In this document: positions 22,697 to 35,671 of the stretch, piece by piece
Layout: every line of letters starts with the position of its first letter
How positions within the stretch are numbered: the stretch's first letter is position 1
Assembly (NCBI GenBank): GCA_011033025.1
Contig: WFMF01000577.1
Span: 1 to 64,000 of the forward strand
Source: Beroe forskalii
Lineage: Eukaryota > Ctenophora > Nuda > Beroida > Beroidae
DNA length: 64,000 nt
Direction of reading: 5' to 3'
Program-made: the position numbers and the translations under genes
The notes under the pieces: model-generated
What the model was told of the DNA's origin: nothing
The model's database searches: none
What the model saw: the letters and a program-made list of their open reading frames with translations, nothing else

Positions 22697-25509
22697 ACCC
22701 TCGTGGGGGCTAGCTCGAGGGGGATATATCATGATATCACCCAGACTGATACTAAGAGTGCTACAAACTCAGATGTCCAATTCCTCGATTATAAGTCTGA
22801 GTGGCGGGCGGAGTGTTTAATTTGAAGAGGGAAACTCTGCTTCTGAAAACCGTTTAGAATTTAAACAATTCCGCGGATCTCCTGCTAAATGGAAGTACCA
22901 TCTGAATTTCCCTGCTACACTGCACAGAAGTACGTCACTATGCCATCTGCTCCGTGTGTACACATGTCAGATTTTAATCGCAATAACCTAATCTCACTAG
23001 TTTCATCATCTCTGGAGTGGTGCAGTGGTGCACTGCAGTAGACGCGTCACAGCGCTTTATTACCCTTACTTTGAATAGTACATTGTAGTCTTACCTCGTA
23101 GTTACTAATTAGTTAGGTAGCCCAATGGAAGTAAGGCATTACCTAAAACATTGTGCTGTTATTAATCTTGATAAACCTTGATATCAAGACTTAGAAAGTT
23201 CTTGCTTTATTAATGAAATATCGATGGCTTATTCATAACCCCCTAGTAAAGGAAGTTACGTCAGAGTGTCTTCAGTATCGGACATCGGGGTGCTTGTGTG
23301 TGTTCCAGAAAATAAACTGTGTACATGTTGTCATTGTAAGAAACCCGGGGCAGCGATAATTTCATAAACAGTAAGGTGTGCTCCAGTCAAGTATTCCAAT
23401 TATGATAATTATAACTGCTCATTTCAATAATAATACCTTATATGAAGTATCCTCCGTTGTTCGTGATGTTATACTATATTTCATTGATTAACTTACAAGT
23501 AGTTTGCTTTGCTCGGCAGTCTCGAGCGTTGCTCAGCAGTAAAATATTGACTTATCAGTGATATGAGCGGGATGAGAGAAATAAGGTGATCATTCTATGT
23601 TTAATTCTGCTTAATTCTGTTCTATGACTCCTGTTGCAGGTATTCCAATGCTAAGGATTGAAAGTTCCTGTACAGTGCAAGAAGCACCTGCAATGTTGCA
23701 GCTGCAGCACTCTCAAACTCAGTAGCTCAGCTGTTTATCATTGCCAAACATAGACGTGTCTATAACATCATCATGCAATACCCCCTCATTGCATGATCTC
23801 AAATTTCTTTATTTTCAATAATTATCATTCATCATGCTATCGGTTGTTTTCATCGGAGGCATAATGTAGGTGAGTAGGTGTAGTAGTGCAATTTGGTTTG
23901 CTTTTTGTGCTTTAATTATAGCTTTTGTCAGTTTTGCAGCGTATCACAGGACATGAGTCATGGAGGATATGAGGAAGGGCTAATAAAGCATTCCCATTTC
24001 CCCAGCAGTGAAAGTGAGCATATTCCTTGTCCAACTACCTGCTGTGAGAATGTGACCTTTTCTACTACCAAGAACACCCCCTGACTCCGCATGCAAGGGG
24101 GGGGGGGGTGGAAGCCATCTTATTCTAATAGGTTATGGTTACAAGATACTTCCTGACCTATTGGATGTTCCCCCCCCCCCCCCAATTTTAATGATAAATG
24201 AGGGGACAACATTTAATATTTGAAACAAGCCTGACAGTAAAATCAATAATGCCATGGCCTTTATCAAAGTTACATCATACTAACATCAACTAAATTAAAA
24301 TTCCCGATCATTCGGGAAAATATTTGGGAATTATCCATCAAAACATTTTACAGAGCTCTTACCAATCGAGTGAGTCATTTGACTTGGATGGGAGCAGACA
24401 ACACCTCTTTTAAATACCGAACTGAATGCCAAATTGTGTATTGAGTAGCACTAGCAGTGACTATACTCGGCGTGGAGCACATTACGTAATTATAGGGTGT
24501 AGTGAGCCCTAATCCACATTACTCATTCCTGTAGCGTTCAATGAACAGTGAACCCACTACTTTCCATGTTGACATTGCTACTTTGTTCTAGGGGAATGAA
24601 AATTGTAATTCGATCACTGTATTTTTCTGCAACTTGATAATAGTTGTACCGTTGAATTGATACCTCGAATTAGCCCTCATTATCTTAATGGATAATTTCC
24701 AAAGGCTGCCGTTTTTCTAAGTTGTATAATGACTGCTATATTCATTTGAAGCAACTGTCTCCCCAAAATATTATGATTGACCCTCCAAATTGTTCACATT
24801 TTATTTGCTCGTATGGAAACATCTTACAAGTCAACCCAATGATGACATTGCTGCTACTCAATGGAACCTCCTAGCTTCAATGATGCTGTGTCACTTGTAT
24901 ATGTGATGCTGTGTCACTTGAGGCTGTCCTCAGAGGACTGCCAGATAAACCAACCCTTGGAGTCTTTCACATGGGAAATATGAAAACTGTTGAATCAAGC
25001 CCATGAGGGCCGAAGTAGTGTGAATACAGTACCGGGTGGCCCAAAGGAGTGAAAGCTTAAGTACTTTTGTTGTGTTTGGAGTTTCTTATTAAATTTTAAG
25101 ATGTCATAGGTATGTCATAAGTTTTTGCACAAAAATGTGAAGATTCTAGCTCAAAAAATGTCTGAGTCAGAAGTTAACAAAAATCATGCTTGTCTCCACA
25201 TATTGTAACCTTACCTTGCATTTGGTCGCATTTTTTTGATCACTCCGGCAATTTATGAGACAGAAATTTTATATTTTTGGCACAAAAACTAATGACTCAT
25301 AGCTATGACATCCTAAAATTTCATTACAAGACTCCAAACACAGCAAGAGTTAATTTTTTTCTCTTTTGTTCACTTTTTTCGGGCCACCTGGTAGTTCATA
25401 TCAAACTTTCTAACATTTGCTGCTGCTTCCGTGGTATTTATTCAACTGAGCAACTGTTTTCTTTGCCTCATTCTCTTAATTTCACTGAGATCGACCTGAT
25501 TATTCTAGA

Positions 25510-28500
25510 ATGTTGATATTTTGGCGCATTGTCCACATGATGGATCTGGAGTTCTTCAAACAAGACCCGACAGACCTGGCTCCCAACTCTACCCTCCATT
25601 CGGTGGACGGTATCATCACACCCACAGACAGAGCCATCAACTACTTAGTGGGAAGCTTCTTCCTCCTTCCCTTCCTCACCTCCACCCTCCTCAACCCTCT
25701 ACTCTTCTGCTTCTTTAACAGGAAGAAGTCTAATATTAACAAACTCTTCAAGGTAAGACGCTGGGTCTTATAACTTCAGATAGCTGATACTTTCAACTAC
25801 ACTTTTGAGACGTAGATACTAAAAGCAGGAACTAGCGAAACCACCCCGAAACAAGCCGAAACAAGCGGAACGACCCGAAACCACCCCGAACCAACCCAAA
25901 AACCTTCCGAAACAAGCCGAAACAAGGCGAAACGAGCCGAAACAACCCGAAACAGCCCGAAACAAGCGAAACAAGCGAAACAAGCGAAACAACCCGAAAC
26001 AAGCGAATCAACCCGAAACAACCCGAAACAAGCAGTTTTGCATTTTCCACTTGTTTCGGCTTGTTTCGGCTTGTTTCAGCTTGTTTCGGGTGTTTCGGGT
26101 TGTTCCAGTTTTTAGTAAAATTTTGGCTTGATTCGGGGTTGTTTCGGGTTGTTTCGTGTTTTTGCTGCCATATCAAGCGAAACAAGGCGAAACAAGCGAA
26201 CCAACCCGAAACAAGGCGAATCAACCCGAAACAAACGGAAAATGCAAAACTGCTTGTAGTTCATGTCGATTCGGCTTGATTCGGGTTGATTCGCTTGTTT
26301 CGGGTTGATTCGCTTATTTCGGGTTGATTCGCTTGTTTCGGGTTGATTCGCTTGTTTCGGGTTGATTTGCCTTGTTTCGGGTTGTTGTGGGTTGATTCAA
26401 CTTGTTTCGCCGAACCAAGGCGAAACAAGCCGAAACAAGGCGAAACAAGCTGAAACAAGCGAATCGACCCGAAACAAGCGAATCAACCCGAAATTTCGCC
26501 TTGTTTCGGCGAAACAAGTTGAATCAACCCACAACAACCCGAAACAAGGCAAATCAACCCGAAACAAGCGGAATCAACACAGAAAAAAGCAAATCAACCC
26601 CAAACAACCCGAATCAACACGATAAACTGTGAATTCAAGGAAAGCCCATGGTAAAAGTTTGTATAACTGTTGTACTGTATTAGTAGCTTGACTTCCATCC
26701 TCCAGCATGTTGCAGAGTTGACACTGACATGGGCTATTTCACTTCTTGTGTGCAAGTAATTTAAATTCCTCATGGATATGTCTAGTGTCCACACTCCACG
26801 GCCCCGATCAAATATAGCATCCCCAATCCATACGTGTATCAATTTATAATACCTGGAGAGCGAATTTTGGGGCAGATTTTCTATTCTGGGCAATTACTTC
26901 ACTGCGATATATCCATTTAAATTCAATACCTATTCATTCTCGGGAGCTTTTTTGAGAAATTTGCTCTTCTAGAAAGGAAATGTTGAAAGTTTGAGTATAA
27001 ATCTTCAAAAAATTTTAAAACGAACAGAAAGTTCTTGTGGCAAAAAATGACTATCCAATGCAAGAGCGGGGTTTGGAGAAATAACAGCACTATTATATCA
27101 CTATTAACATGGATTGAACACTGAGTTCGATTTTAAATCGTAAATCAGGAACATGACATGTATTAATGACTTGTAGCAGCTTGAGCTACGAAGTACGAGC
27201 CCGACGGCCAAGTTCAAGCTCGTTACTGATATGTATCTTCATAAATCATAGTTCAGAGGCATCAGATTGTAAAGAAAGTTGAAAGTGCAAAAGAAAGAAA
27301 GATCCTCAGTGGCCGGGTAATTGCATATATGGTGGTTTTGATCACCATTTGTTTATTCTTGTAGAGAAAATCCTCCAAACTGGGGCTACAGCCTACGGCA
27401 AACTACTTAAGCTGTTACTTTCGACCAATGAAGACCCATAAACGTTAGAGCTAAGGCAGTAACACAAGCTCCATAAAAGAGTAAAGGAGCAAAAGTGCTT
27501 TGAACTTTTGAAACCATGCATGGTAACACTTTTTTGACCCATAACGTTCTTAAAACAACGTTATGATTGCATCACTTTACTTGGGCCCGAATGTGCAAAT
27601 TCTGATCCATTAAAACAATCATAATGTAATTCACAACGAAACATCTGAAATTTGTTTGAAATGATAGAAGATTTTGCCGAGGGTAGCATCGCACACAAAT
27701 AATAAGTCGCACACGAACAATATGCCCCTGACACTGTCAGTGACAGTATAAATTCTTGCGCCTATTGTTCGCGCGCGACGCATAACATGCCCGGGCAGGT
27801 TCAGCGGCAGTAAGGAAATGTCGCAAATGTGTCATTGGTTGCGTGAGAATCCTTCATTTCGTTGCAGTACAGTAAGTTCATTGCTCATACGGCCCGTGCA
27901 CTTATCTCCATCGCTTTCATGTAATTCGACCGTACGTTCATCTTATTCACCTCTAAGTCTTTATGTGAAAATGCAAGAACTCGAGAAGCATCTCTAAATT
28001 GGCATCTCTATGCCACGTAGCCCAGTAAATTCGCCCGGTAAACTTGAATGAATTGATATCGAGTGGGACAATTTCCGAATTGCTTCGAGTGTTGTCCGAA
28101 TTGGAGTCGTGTCATTTTGAGACTAAAACACGGATGACGATGATACTGATAATACGAACATAAGTTTTAGTAAATGTCATAACTTTAAACACCAATTCAT
28201 GAGTTATATAGTCAAACATGAATGATAACTGAGCCGCAAATAATTTTCTCCATTACGAATTGTGAGTGTCATTTCATTTTGTTGCAAATTAAGGGAATAA
28301 CATGATTAATTATAATGATTAATGACGTTGCATTTAAAATGATCATTTTTACCACGAATAAGGATATCATTAGTATCATTTTGTTGTCAGCTTGAGAAAG
28401 ATCATAATTGTCATAATTTGATGACTGTTAGCAAACAAGACTGTTAAGTACCGTGCCTTAAATGAGTTAACGAGTGATAGGAACCTGAAAACATTCGACC

Positions 28501-31093
28501 TCTCGAGTGATTACGTTATTATGTAATTATCAGTCAGAAACAGTTGATCAGTTATCAAGAATAGGGTGGTGATGAATGGCGAAAAGAGATAACGTAGCCA
28601 GAGTATTTTATCTACATACTACAGTACGGAAGTGCTAATAAGGATCCGCAGTCAACTCTAAATAGTTAGTTGGAAAGGGAAAAATAGAAAAATAGAGATC
28701 TGTGAGATCAGGATATGCATAATATCTTAATATACAAATATGTGCACTGTACGCAGTGTTTCACAGTTGACAGGTAAAATGAGCCGACTGAGTTGGGATT
28801 GGAGTAATAAAGTCGCCTATCATGAAAAGGAGATACAATTATAAGTTCATAAGATTTGTGTATACACATCTCTAAGAGTGCCTAGATAGCTAGATGACTA
28901 GAAGAACATATTTCTTGACGAACTGAATATCAATAAATATCCTATTAGTTATGTCCCATAATTATACGGTTGATTCACCTTGACTCTGACACTTATTCCG
29001 GATTGATCATGGCCGGCTTCAGATTGATTCGGCTCGTTTCGATATTGATTCGGGTTGAATCGTTTGATTCGGTTGATTTACTCGAAACAAGCCGAAACAA
29101 GCTGAAACAAGCGAATCAACCCGAAACAAGCCGAAACAAGCGAATCAACTCGAAACAAGCCGAAACAAGCCGAAACAAGCGACACAAGCGAAACAAGCGA
29201 AACAAGCCGAAACAAGCCGAAACAAGCGAATCAACCCGAAACAAGCCGAAACAAGTGGAAAATGCAAAACTGCTTGTTTACGATTCGCTTGTTTCGCTTT
29301 TTTCGCTGAGTCGATTGTTTTGGGTTGTTTCGGCTTGTTTCGGGGTGATTCGGCTTGTTTTCGGGGTGATTCGGCTTGTTTCAAGTTGTTCCAGGTTTTA
29401 GTAAAAATTGGCTTGATTCGGGCTTGATTCGGGTTGTTTCGTGTTTTTTCTGTCGTATCAAACAAGCAGAACCAACCTGAAACAAGCGAATAACCTGAAA
29501 CAAGTTGAAACAAGCCGAAACAAGCCCGAAACAAGTGGAAAATACAAAACTGCTTGTTTCGGGTTGTTTCGGGCTGATTCGCTTGTTTCGGGTTGTTTCG
29601 CTTGTTTCGCTTGTTTCGGGTTGTTTCGGCTCGTTTCGCCTTGTTTCGGCTTGTTTCGGAAGGTTTTTGGGTTGGTTCGGGGTGGTTTCGGGTCGTTCCG
29701 CTTGTTTCGGCTTGTTTCGGGGTGGTTTCGCTAGTTCCTGCTTTTAGTATCTACGACTTTTGAGATGAAACTCAAAGCATGCAAATCTAGTGTTGTACAT
29801 TTGAAACCTATTTATATCCTCAATTTAGCGACTCTGGCGTTGATAGCAGACCATCCACTCAACAAACCCTCCGAAAACCTTCACAGCGATTATTACCACC
29901 CGTTCAGGTGCTAGCAGTATCAGACTTCCTGGCTACCCTGGTGACACCTCTCACCTACACAGTCCTCATGCTGGATTCCAAGGTGCATGCCAGCTCCCAC
30001 CCGGCTCTCAGACAAGTTAGGCCGTGGTGCTGCGTCATGGGCTGCATCTCACAGGTATGCATGTTTGTATGTATATCTCACAGGTATTACAGGCATTGTT
30101 CAGATTGAGAAGTTTAATGTTGAATGAAATGAATGAGCTGTTAGAAATTAAATCGTATCATTCAGAAACTAAACTACTGAGATCTGAACAGCATGAAGTT
30201 ATTCCATTCTTGATTTGTTATTTTACCAACTTCTCTAACACCCTTTTTTTTTAAATCATTCATATATTTTCGTACATCGCTTGTAGCTTCACTATGAAAA
30301 TTATGGGGTTTCCCAAAAAGTCTGGAAATCACGTATTCGAGAACTCGCGAAAATGATTAACCCTATGACCCAAAAGTTCCACGAATGGGGTTATCTCTTT
30401 TCTTGCATTTCTCCAGACCCTGACTTGTTGCAGGTGACGACATGTCTGATCGCTGTGACCAGGATGCTCCAGATCATCACGCCCTTCATCCACATTCACC
30501 ACCCGGCTGTACTGGCTTACCTCGCCCTCTACACCCTCTACATGGTCGCCAACAACGGCACCTACTACGTCACCCTCGAGTTCTTCCCCCACATGAAGAA
30601 GCTCCAGAAGGCCGGCCTCAACTTCTGCATCTGGCCTAACTTCGTGCACTGTCTGGTGGGTATCGTGGCCTCCACCACCACCATGGTGTACCTGCTCTAC
30701 AAACGCTCCACCTGTGGTGGGGTGGAGGTATCCAGGAGAAACTGGAGGAGTTGCGTTACTCTCTTTCTCATGAACATCCCCTACCTCTTCACTGTAGTCA
30801 TCATCCTTCTCGTCAAGCTCTTCCTGCCCTCCCAGGTCAGCTTTAGAGAGATCCTGTTCGCATGGCTGCCCTTCTGCACCTCCGGACTCAACCCGGTCAT
30901 CATAATAACGCGGATGCGAAACGTCAGGGCCTTCATCAGGGTGAAGATAACGAGAATGATGGGACGCGAGGTGGAGTCCGTGGATTTGTCCTTCAAAGGG
31001 AAGAGTCCGGTCCTACACCGGGCAAGGGACGTGGTCGCTTCACCAAGTCCCTTAATGAACCGGAGACATTTCACAAATAGCCCGTTACAGTGA
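25510..31093 (+). CDS. Class A (rhodopsin-like) GPCR, copy A, three exons
   Basis: Exons 25,510-25,752, 29,908-30,054 and 30,434-31,093 are all phase 0 with GT-AG borders and give a 349-residue seven-helix receptor at the plasma membrane. Visible marks: N-glycosylation sequon at N26; TM1 about 43-69 with Asn in LLNPLL; TM2 with SD (D87); Cys 122/123 before TM3 and Cys 195 in the second extracellular loop, the usual disulfide pair; VTR at 138-140 in place of DRY; NPVII (283-287) in place of NPxxY; a basic, Ser-rich tail. The start could also be M10 or M11. The ligand is unknown. The gene lies antisense within an intron of the RNF213-like gene. Intron 1 holds a 3.9-kb fold-back transposon absent from copy B. 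Confidence 0.85.
25840..26635. repeat. Degenerate array of gaaacaagc/gcttgtttc units, left side of fold-back
   Basis: Tandem 7-15 bp units on the themes 'cgaaacaagc' and 'cgaatcaaccc' switch strand at about 26,045, 26,160, 26,270 and 26,410, creating nested palindromes. Apparent ORFs of repeated F-R-L-V-S or N-K-P-K-Q-A residues are by-products of the repeat. Confidence 0.85.
26640..29020. other. Interior of the fold-back element, no gene seen
   Basis: AT-rich, with no ORF over about 100 codons, no transposase motif and no tandem structure. It could be captured host sequence or decayed transposon core. Confidence 0.5.
29020..29750. repeat. Degenerate array of gaaacaagc/gcttgtttc units, right side of fold-back
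   Basis: Complement of the left array. The outer ~225 bp (29,532-29,755) match 25,811-26,045 almost base for base. The inner part is collinear only in patches. Confidence 0.85.
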
Positions 31094-31752
31094 TAGATCG
31101 CTGCTCATTAAAGACAATCCTTGATTTGGAGGATTAAGGCCGCAAGGCGAAATAACAAATCACTAAATTAACTGAGCTACTTAATAACATTGAACTTCTC
31201 TATCTAAGACACACCTGATCTTACAAGAAAGAGCTAATAAGGCCGTGAGGCGCATAGCAACATTACGTTATTGTAATTAAGTTTTATATTGCTTGCATTC
31301 TTATTCAGCAACGGGTAATTTACCCGACAAATTTGATGAACTTACTGAGTTAAAAGGTTTTTGGAGAGAGGCAGTCTTTGCGATTTCTTCTCAAGCACCC
31401 AATAACAGGGATGGGAAATGGAGTTTATGTCGTACTCGACCGTGCTATCTCCTGAAGTAAAGTTATCTAAGATATTATAGCTACTGCTGTAATATTATTT
31501 GACTACCATTTCCATAAATCAACTGCGTTGTGCTGTCTATCAATTTTAAGCTTTATTAATTTTTGAAAAAAACGTTCATTATTTGAATGGTATATGATAT
31601 TCTTACCATAATATATTAAGTAACAAGTTCCATCATTAACTTGATATTAAAATTATTATTTGTAAATTAAATGGTGTAGAATACATCCACTATGTCATTA
31701 TCTGCAAATATAGCACAATATCAATGAACACGCGCACCAAATCAATACGGAC
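31094..31752. other. Spacer between GPCR stop and RNF213-like exon (copy A)
   Basis: 3' flank of the GPCR, with a possible ATTAAA polyadenylation signal at about 31,107, and intron for the antisense RNF213-like gene. Collinear with 40,783-41,413. No gene. Confidence 0.55.
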
Positions 31753-34700
31753 CTGGTGTTCCAATGGAAGAGAAGAGCACGTCATCAGTACATTGGTGTA
31801 TCACACCTCCGTACCCCTCCCCACACTTCTCTCTAACCTCCTCCACTCGACCATTAAACTCTGTCTCCCACAACCACCTCTCCCCCTTCAACTCTTCATT
31901 CCGGTTCCTTATCAGGATATCTTGAGGCTCCACCGAATCATAGACCACCTCTGGGGTATACGGGACAGAAGCTGTGTCAGCCGCTGCGACCGCAGTGATA
32001 ACGTCCAGAAGAAAGGCGGTGGTTTCATCAGGCGATGTATCCAGTAGCTGGGATATGCTGCTGAAGTCGGCTTCCAATCGCTGCGTTACGTTGATGTCAC
32101 GTGGTAGGTGGTGAGGCCGAGTGGAGAGAAGTAGGTGGGAGTAGTACCAAAGAACGGCAGTGCTCAGTTTAGACAGGGATCGGACACTCGTCTTACCGGG
32201 CTGGTAGCTCTCCTCATCCAGAGAGTAACCTGGGTATGTTAGCAGTTAGGCGTGATCAAGAGTTACACATTTGTGTCTGAGTGAGGAAACCCAATCAAAT
32301 GTGATGATCGGTCTCCAACTCTCCAATCAACGGAGGTGATCCGTGATTGGAATCCAATTCAGGGTAATGATTCCTACCTAATAAGCTAATAAGTCCCATC
32401 AACGAAGAGGTTGCTACTTGGAATGAAATCTAAGCAATCCAATCAGACGTGATTGGGTTCGAATTTCGATGAATATTGGAATTCCATTCTTGGGTATATG
32501 ATGGGAAACAGTGAGATTCGTTGGACGCCGAGTTTTCATGAACTCCAACGTATTTCAACATTGCGGATGAGTCATGAGTGCTGTCACAGATCAAGACGCA
32601 ATACGGACAGCCATTTGGTATTGCCTAAGCGCCATTGAGTGATTTCTACAATCACTATAATAAGTTCGGTCGTGCAGAGAGTGCCATGAAACACACAAAT
32701 TGTATGGCGCGCTACGCAAACCAAACAACAACACTGTGACGCAGTAGATGTTGGAGCTCAAAATTGTCACAAAGATCACCGGTCAGTCCTCAACAAAACT
32801 TGCAGCGCAGACGTAGCTCAACACAAGCAAGCGGATACGTCACACAGTTTCCGAGAAAATATACAAAACAGAGATATTTAGTTTCACTTGATTTTACCAA
32901 CCAAGCGGAGAGGCGTCAGGTATTTATGTTATGGTAATATTAGACGTGTCCTAACCATTAAAATGGCCTTTCAAATGACGCTCCCACAAGTTTCTATCGC
33001 AGAACGGGTGCGTATTCAGTTACAGAACTGCAGCACAGGACTGCATTGTGTTAGTCACAGAACTGCAGCAAATTCTGACTCAGGACATCGGCGATATCTG
33101 TAACAGAACTGCTGCTGCGGTTTGACAGTTTCTTGTATCATTTTTACCCGGTAAGATAAGCCTAACTAGGAGCCATAAAGACCAATCCATGAGGCTTTCC
33201 TATTTTAGGAGGCCATCTCGTCTCAAAAGCTCATATGTTCTTTTTGTCTGTTTTGTCCTTATAAAAATCCACTCGACTTGCTTAATCACAAATTTTTAAT
33301 TCTGTCCGGGCCATTTTCCACAAAGGTAAACTCCCCAATGAATGATAAGCTATGTTGTGATTATATGACTCAAACTGTAATTACCCGTTTCTAGCATCTT
33401 CTTTCTACTTTTATCGTACTTTGCGTTCTGTTTCTCGGGGATGTGATCTCGGCCTCCTGATGAACAGTGCAGTTTAACTGCATAATATCGCAGTTGTTTA
33501 CTGGAAAGAATTCCTACAAGATACTATGTAATATCATGCTCCAAGAAATATAGGATCAATGTTACGAGAATATAACAAGAAAGACTTGCAGATAGATGAT
33601 CTCTGCAAAACTGTAAAAAGCAAATAATCGTATTTCCTACCGATTGTAGAACAGCATTCAGGGCAGCGTGATCTTTCAAGGGGGTCCCCGCAGTTTGTTA
33701 TAGTGTACACGTGACCATTGGGACATTCGTACCATTCGTCCTCTTTATCAACTCCTGTTATAAATATTGCGTTCATAATACCTTCGTAAATCGAAACATC
33801 GCCCATAGTATTATAAAATATTCAAATATCAAATATCTAAATTTTGAATTTCACGGTTGTTGTGAAAGTGAATTTTCAAAACGTAACAGCTTTGAGAGTA
33901 GGAACCTGCGAATTTGCCGGACGGTTTGACGACGTTCATCATGTGGAAGAGGACGTCGTGCGGCATGCCCATCCAGTAGAAGGCACTGAGGTCGGGGGCC
34001 TGGTACAGGTGGTGGAAGTAACGCAGTAACGCGTTACTCTGCTCACGCAGTAACGCGTTACTCTGCTCACGCGCCGCACTCACCAGGTACACAGCCACGC
34101 GCCCATGTGCACCATAGCTGCGGGGGAAGTTAGATATGAAATATATGGGGACATGCGCACACCAAGGCTGCGGGGAGAGTTAGAGATGAAAAACATAGAT
34201 ACATAGGGACATGCGCACACCAAGGCTGCGGGATTTAATGAACAAAGTCAGACGATTCAGCGTATTTCGTGAGCTCTAACACTGACTTAACAAGGAAATT
34301 AACCCATATCTCCATTCATCACATGGGTGTAGAACCCAAGTACCTGATATCGCGCGAGGTGACTAGAGTATCTATCAGAGGCAGGACGTGGTGTGGTGCC
34401 ATGTTCTTCAAGCACGTACAAACAACCTGTCTCTTCATCGCCATCTCGTAATGTAACACAGCAGCCACACTACTGCTTATTTTATCACTACGGAAACATG
34501 AGTCAGTTGAGAAGTGAACAATTGGTCACAATTTATCTTGTAAATTATTATCATTTCCGGATAATAATGAACAGCCCATTGTGAAAATCGTTCAAATTCA
34601 GGGTCAAACACAAAACGCGGTGTTATCTTGCTCATATCACAAACCTTGTGGTATCCTCGTCGTCACTACAGAGCGTACAGACAGGAAGTACTTTATTCCT

Positions 34701-34760
34701 GAGTTGTGTGTAGCCCGGCAAGACATTACTCACCCTCACACTATCTACTGTACTGTCAAC
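31753..34760 (-). CDS. RNF213-like gene, RZ-finger region, copy A (six exons)
   Basis: Minus-strand exons 34,645-34,760, 34,344-34,472, 33,906-34,117, 33,641-33,754, 33,385-33,456 and 31,753-32,229 mirror the copy B exons. Lengths are the same except for an in-frame 6-base difference in the first, and splice phases are consistent throughout. They encode a linker with VCTLC, a helical exon (YFHHLYQAPDLSAFYWMG), and the RZ zinc finger split over two exons (WYECPNGHVY, then NCG, RCPEC, IGG-RDH). A 159-residue helical exon follows, containing DFSSISQLLDTSPDE. The first exon's upstream neighbour is cut off by low-quality sequence at 35,040. Differences from copy B are mainly silent or conservative, as expected of alleles under selection. 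In RNF213 the RZ finger supports E3 ubiquitin-ligase activity toward lipid-A-bearing bacteria. Confidence 0.8.
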
Positions 34761-35012
34761 CTGAGGAGATGGGTTGGAGAACTGAATGTAAGGTGCCATT
34801 AAATAATAGACGATTAGACACCTAAACCATTATCATATTATGATTGGTTCAAAGAAACACCAAATAATTTGTTCGGGATTATCTTATATGTCTAATCTCT
34901 ATCTCTCCTTGAAAACCCTGTGTATCCGAGTGAATTTGACCTATCATCGTTTGATTTTCTATAAAATACCATGATATCTATCTGGATATCTAAAATTTGG
35001 CTGTCGCAGTCC

Positions 35013-35571
35013 CACTCACATTGTCCTGTGCTAGCTGAGGCAAAGGGACACACAGCTCTACAATTAAAAGGGGAAATTGCCCCAAATAAAACTCTGTATC
35101 CTGACCTAAATAGCCCCCTCAGCCTTCAAAAGAAAAAATGATTGCAATTTTTTCATTCTAGTTTGCCCTTGGTTTTTATCAAAAGGGGAAAAATTTGGGT
35201 TGGAATATTACAATAAAGGGAAAAGAAAAATATTTAACCTTTAGTCTTCCCCCTTTTTAAAAAAAATTTAAGTGGGGGAAAAAGTTTAAAAAAAAAAAAA
35301 AATTTTAAACCTTGATGTAAAAAGGGAAAAAAACTAACATTGTTTTTTTCACCGGTTTTGTAACTTTCCAATAACCAAAAATATTAAATCATGTTTTTGG
35401 GATTTAGTTTTTTGATTTTTGGGAAAAAAATCTTTGGGGGAATACTTTTAAAAAAACCCCCTTTGAAACCCTTTTAAATATAACATGGGAATTCAATTGG
35501 TATTTATTTTGGATTTTTCTTTTTTCTTATCCCCCTTTTTCCCCCTTTTTGGGAGATCATACTTTTTATAG
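35013..35571. other. Contig end decaying at the 69-bp repeat array (copy A)
   Basis: At 35,013-35,060 the sequence matches the first unit of the 69-bp array (cactcacattgtcctgtg, then ctagctgagg). It then degrades into inflated homopolymers. The contig appears to have collapsed inside the array that copy B carries at 44.6-45.8 kb. Confidence 0.75.
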
Positions 35572-35671
35572 NNNNNNNNNNNNNNNNNNNNNNNNNNNNN
35601 NNNNNNNNNNNNNNNNNNNNNNNNNNNNNNNNNNNNNNNNNNNNNNNNNNNNNNNNNNNNNNNNNNNNNNN
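35572..35671. other. Assembly gap, 100 N
   Basis: Exactly 100 N bases: a scaffold join of unknown true length. Confidence 0.99.

Larger units (their letters stand above)
18385..25790. repeat. Right arm of the large inverted duplication (haplotype A)
   Basis: Reverse complement of 450-6,885, with extra insertions at about 19,112-19,852 and 19,962-21,172. It continues without a break into the GPCR and RNF213-like exons at 25.5-35 kb. Confidence 0.85.
25811..29755. mobile_element. 3.9-kb fold-back transposon with 10-bp target duplication in GPCR intron 1
   Basis: Ends CGTAGATACTAAAAGCAGG (25,811) and its complement (ending 29,755) are flanked by the exact 10-bp repeat ACTTTTGAGA at 25,801-25,810 and 29,756-29,765. 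Copy B of the intron has the uninterrupted site near 36,940. The terminal inverted repeats are about 230 bp and are themselves built of short 'cgaaacaagc' units, as in Drosophila FB elements. A 9-10 bp duplication fits the Mutator/MULE group. The interior (26.65-28.95 kb) has no transposase ORF. Confidence 0.85.

Noticed and set aside
25797..29747. ORFs rich in FRLVSACF or NKPKQAETS
   Set aside because: By-products of the cgaaacaagc satellite in the fold-back element's ends. Both strands are open, with no start context or domain.
30329..31080. Minus- and alternate-frame ORFs across GPCR exon 3
   Set aside because: Shadows of the GPCR coding frame.
32453..32638. Conserved plus-strand ORF, also at 42,224-42,409
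   Set aside because: Conservation here is at the level of the two whole copies. The frame carries no domain and differs in length, so it looks like intron sequence.
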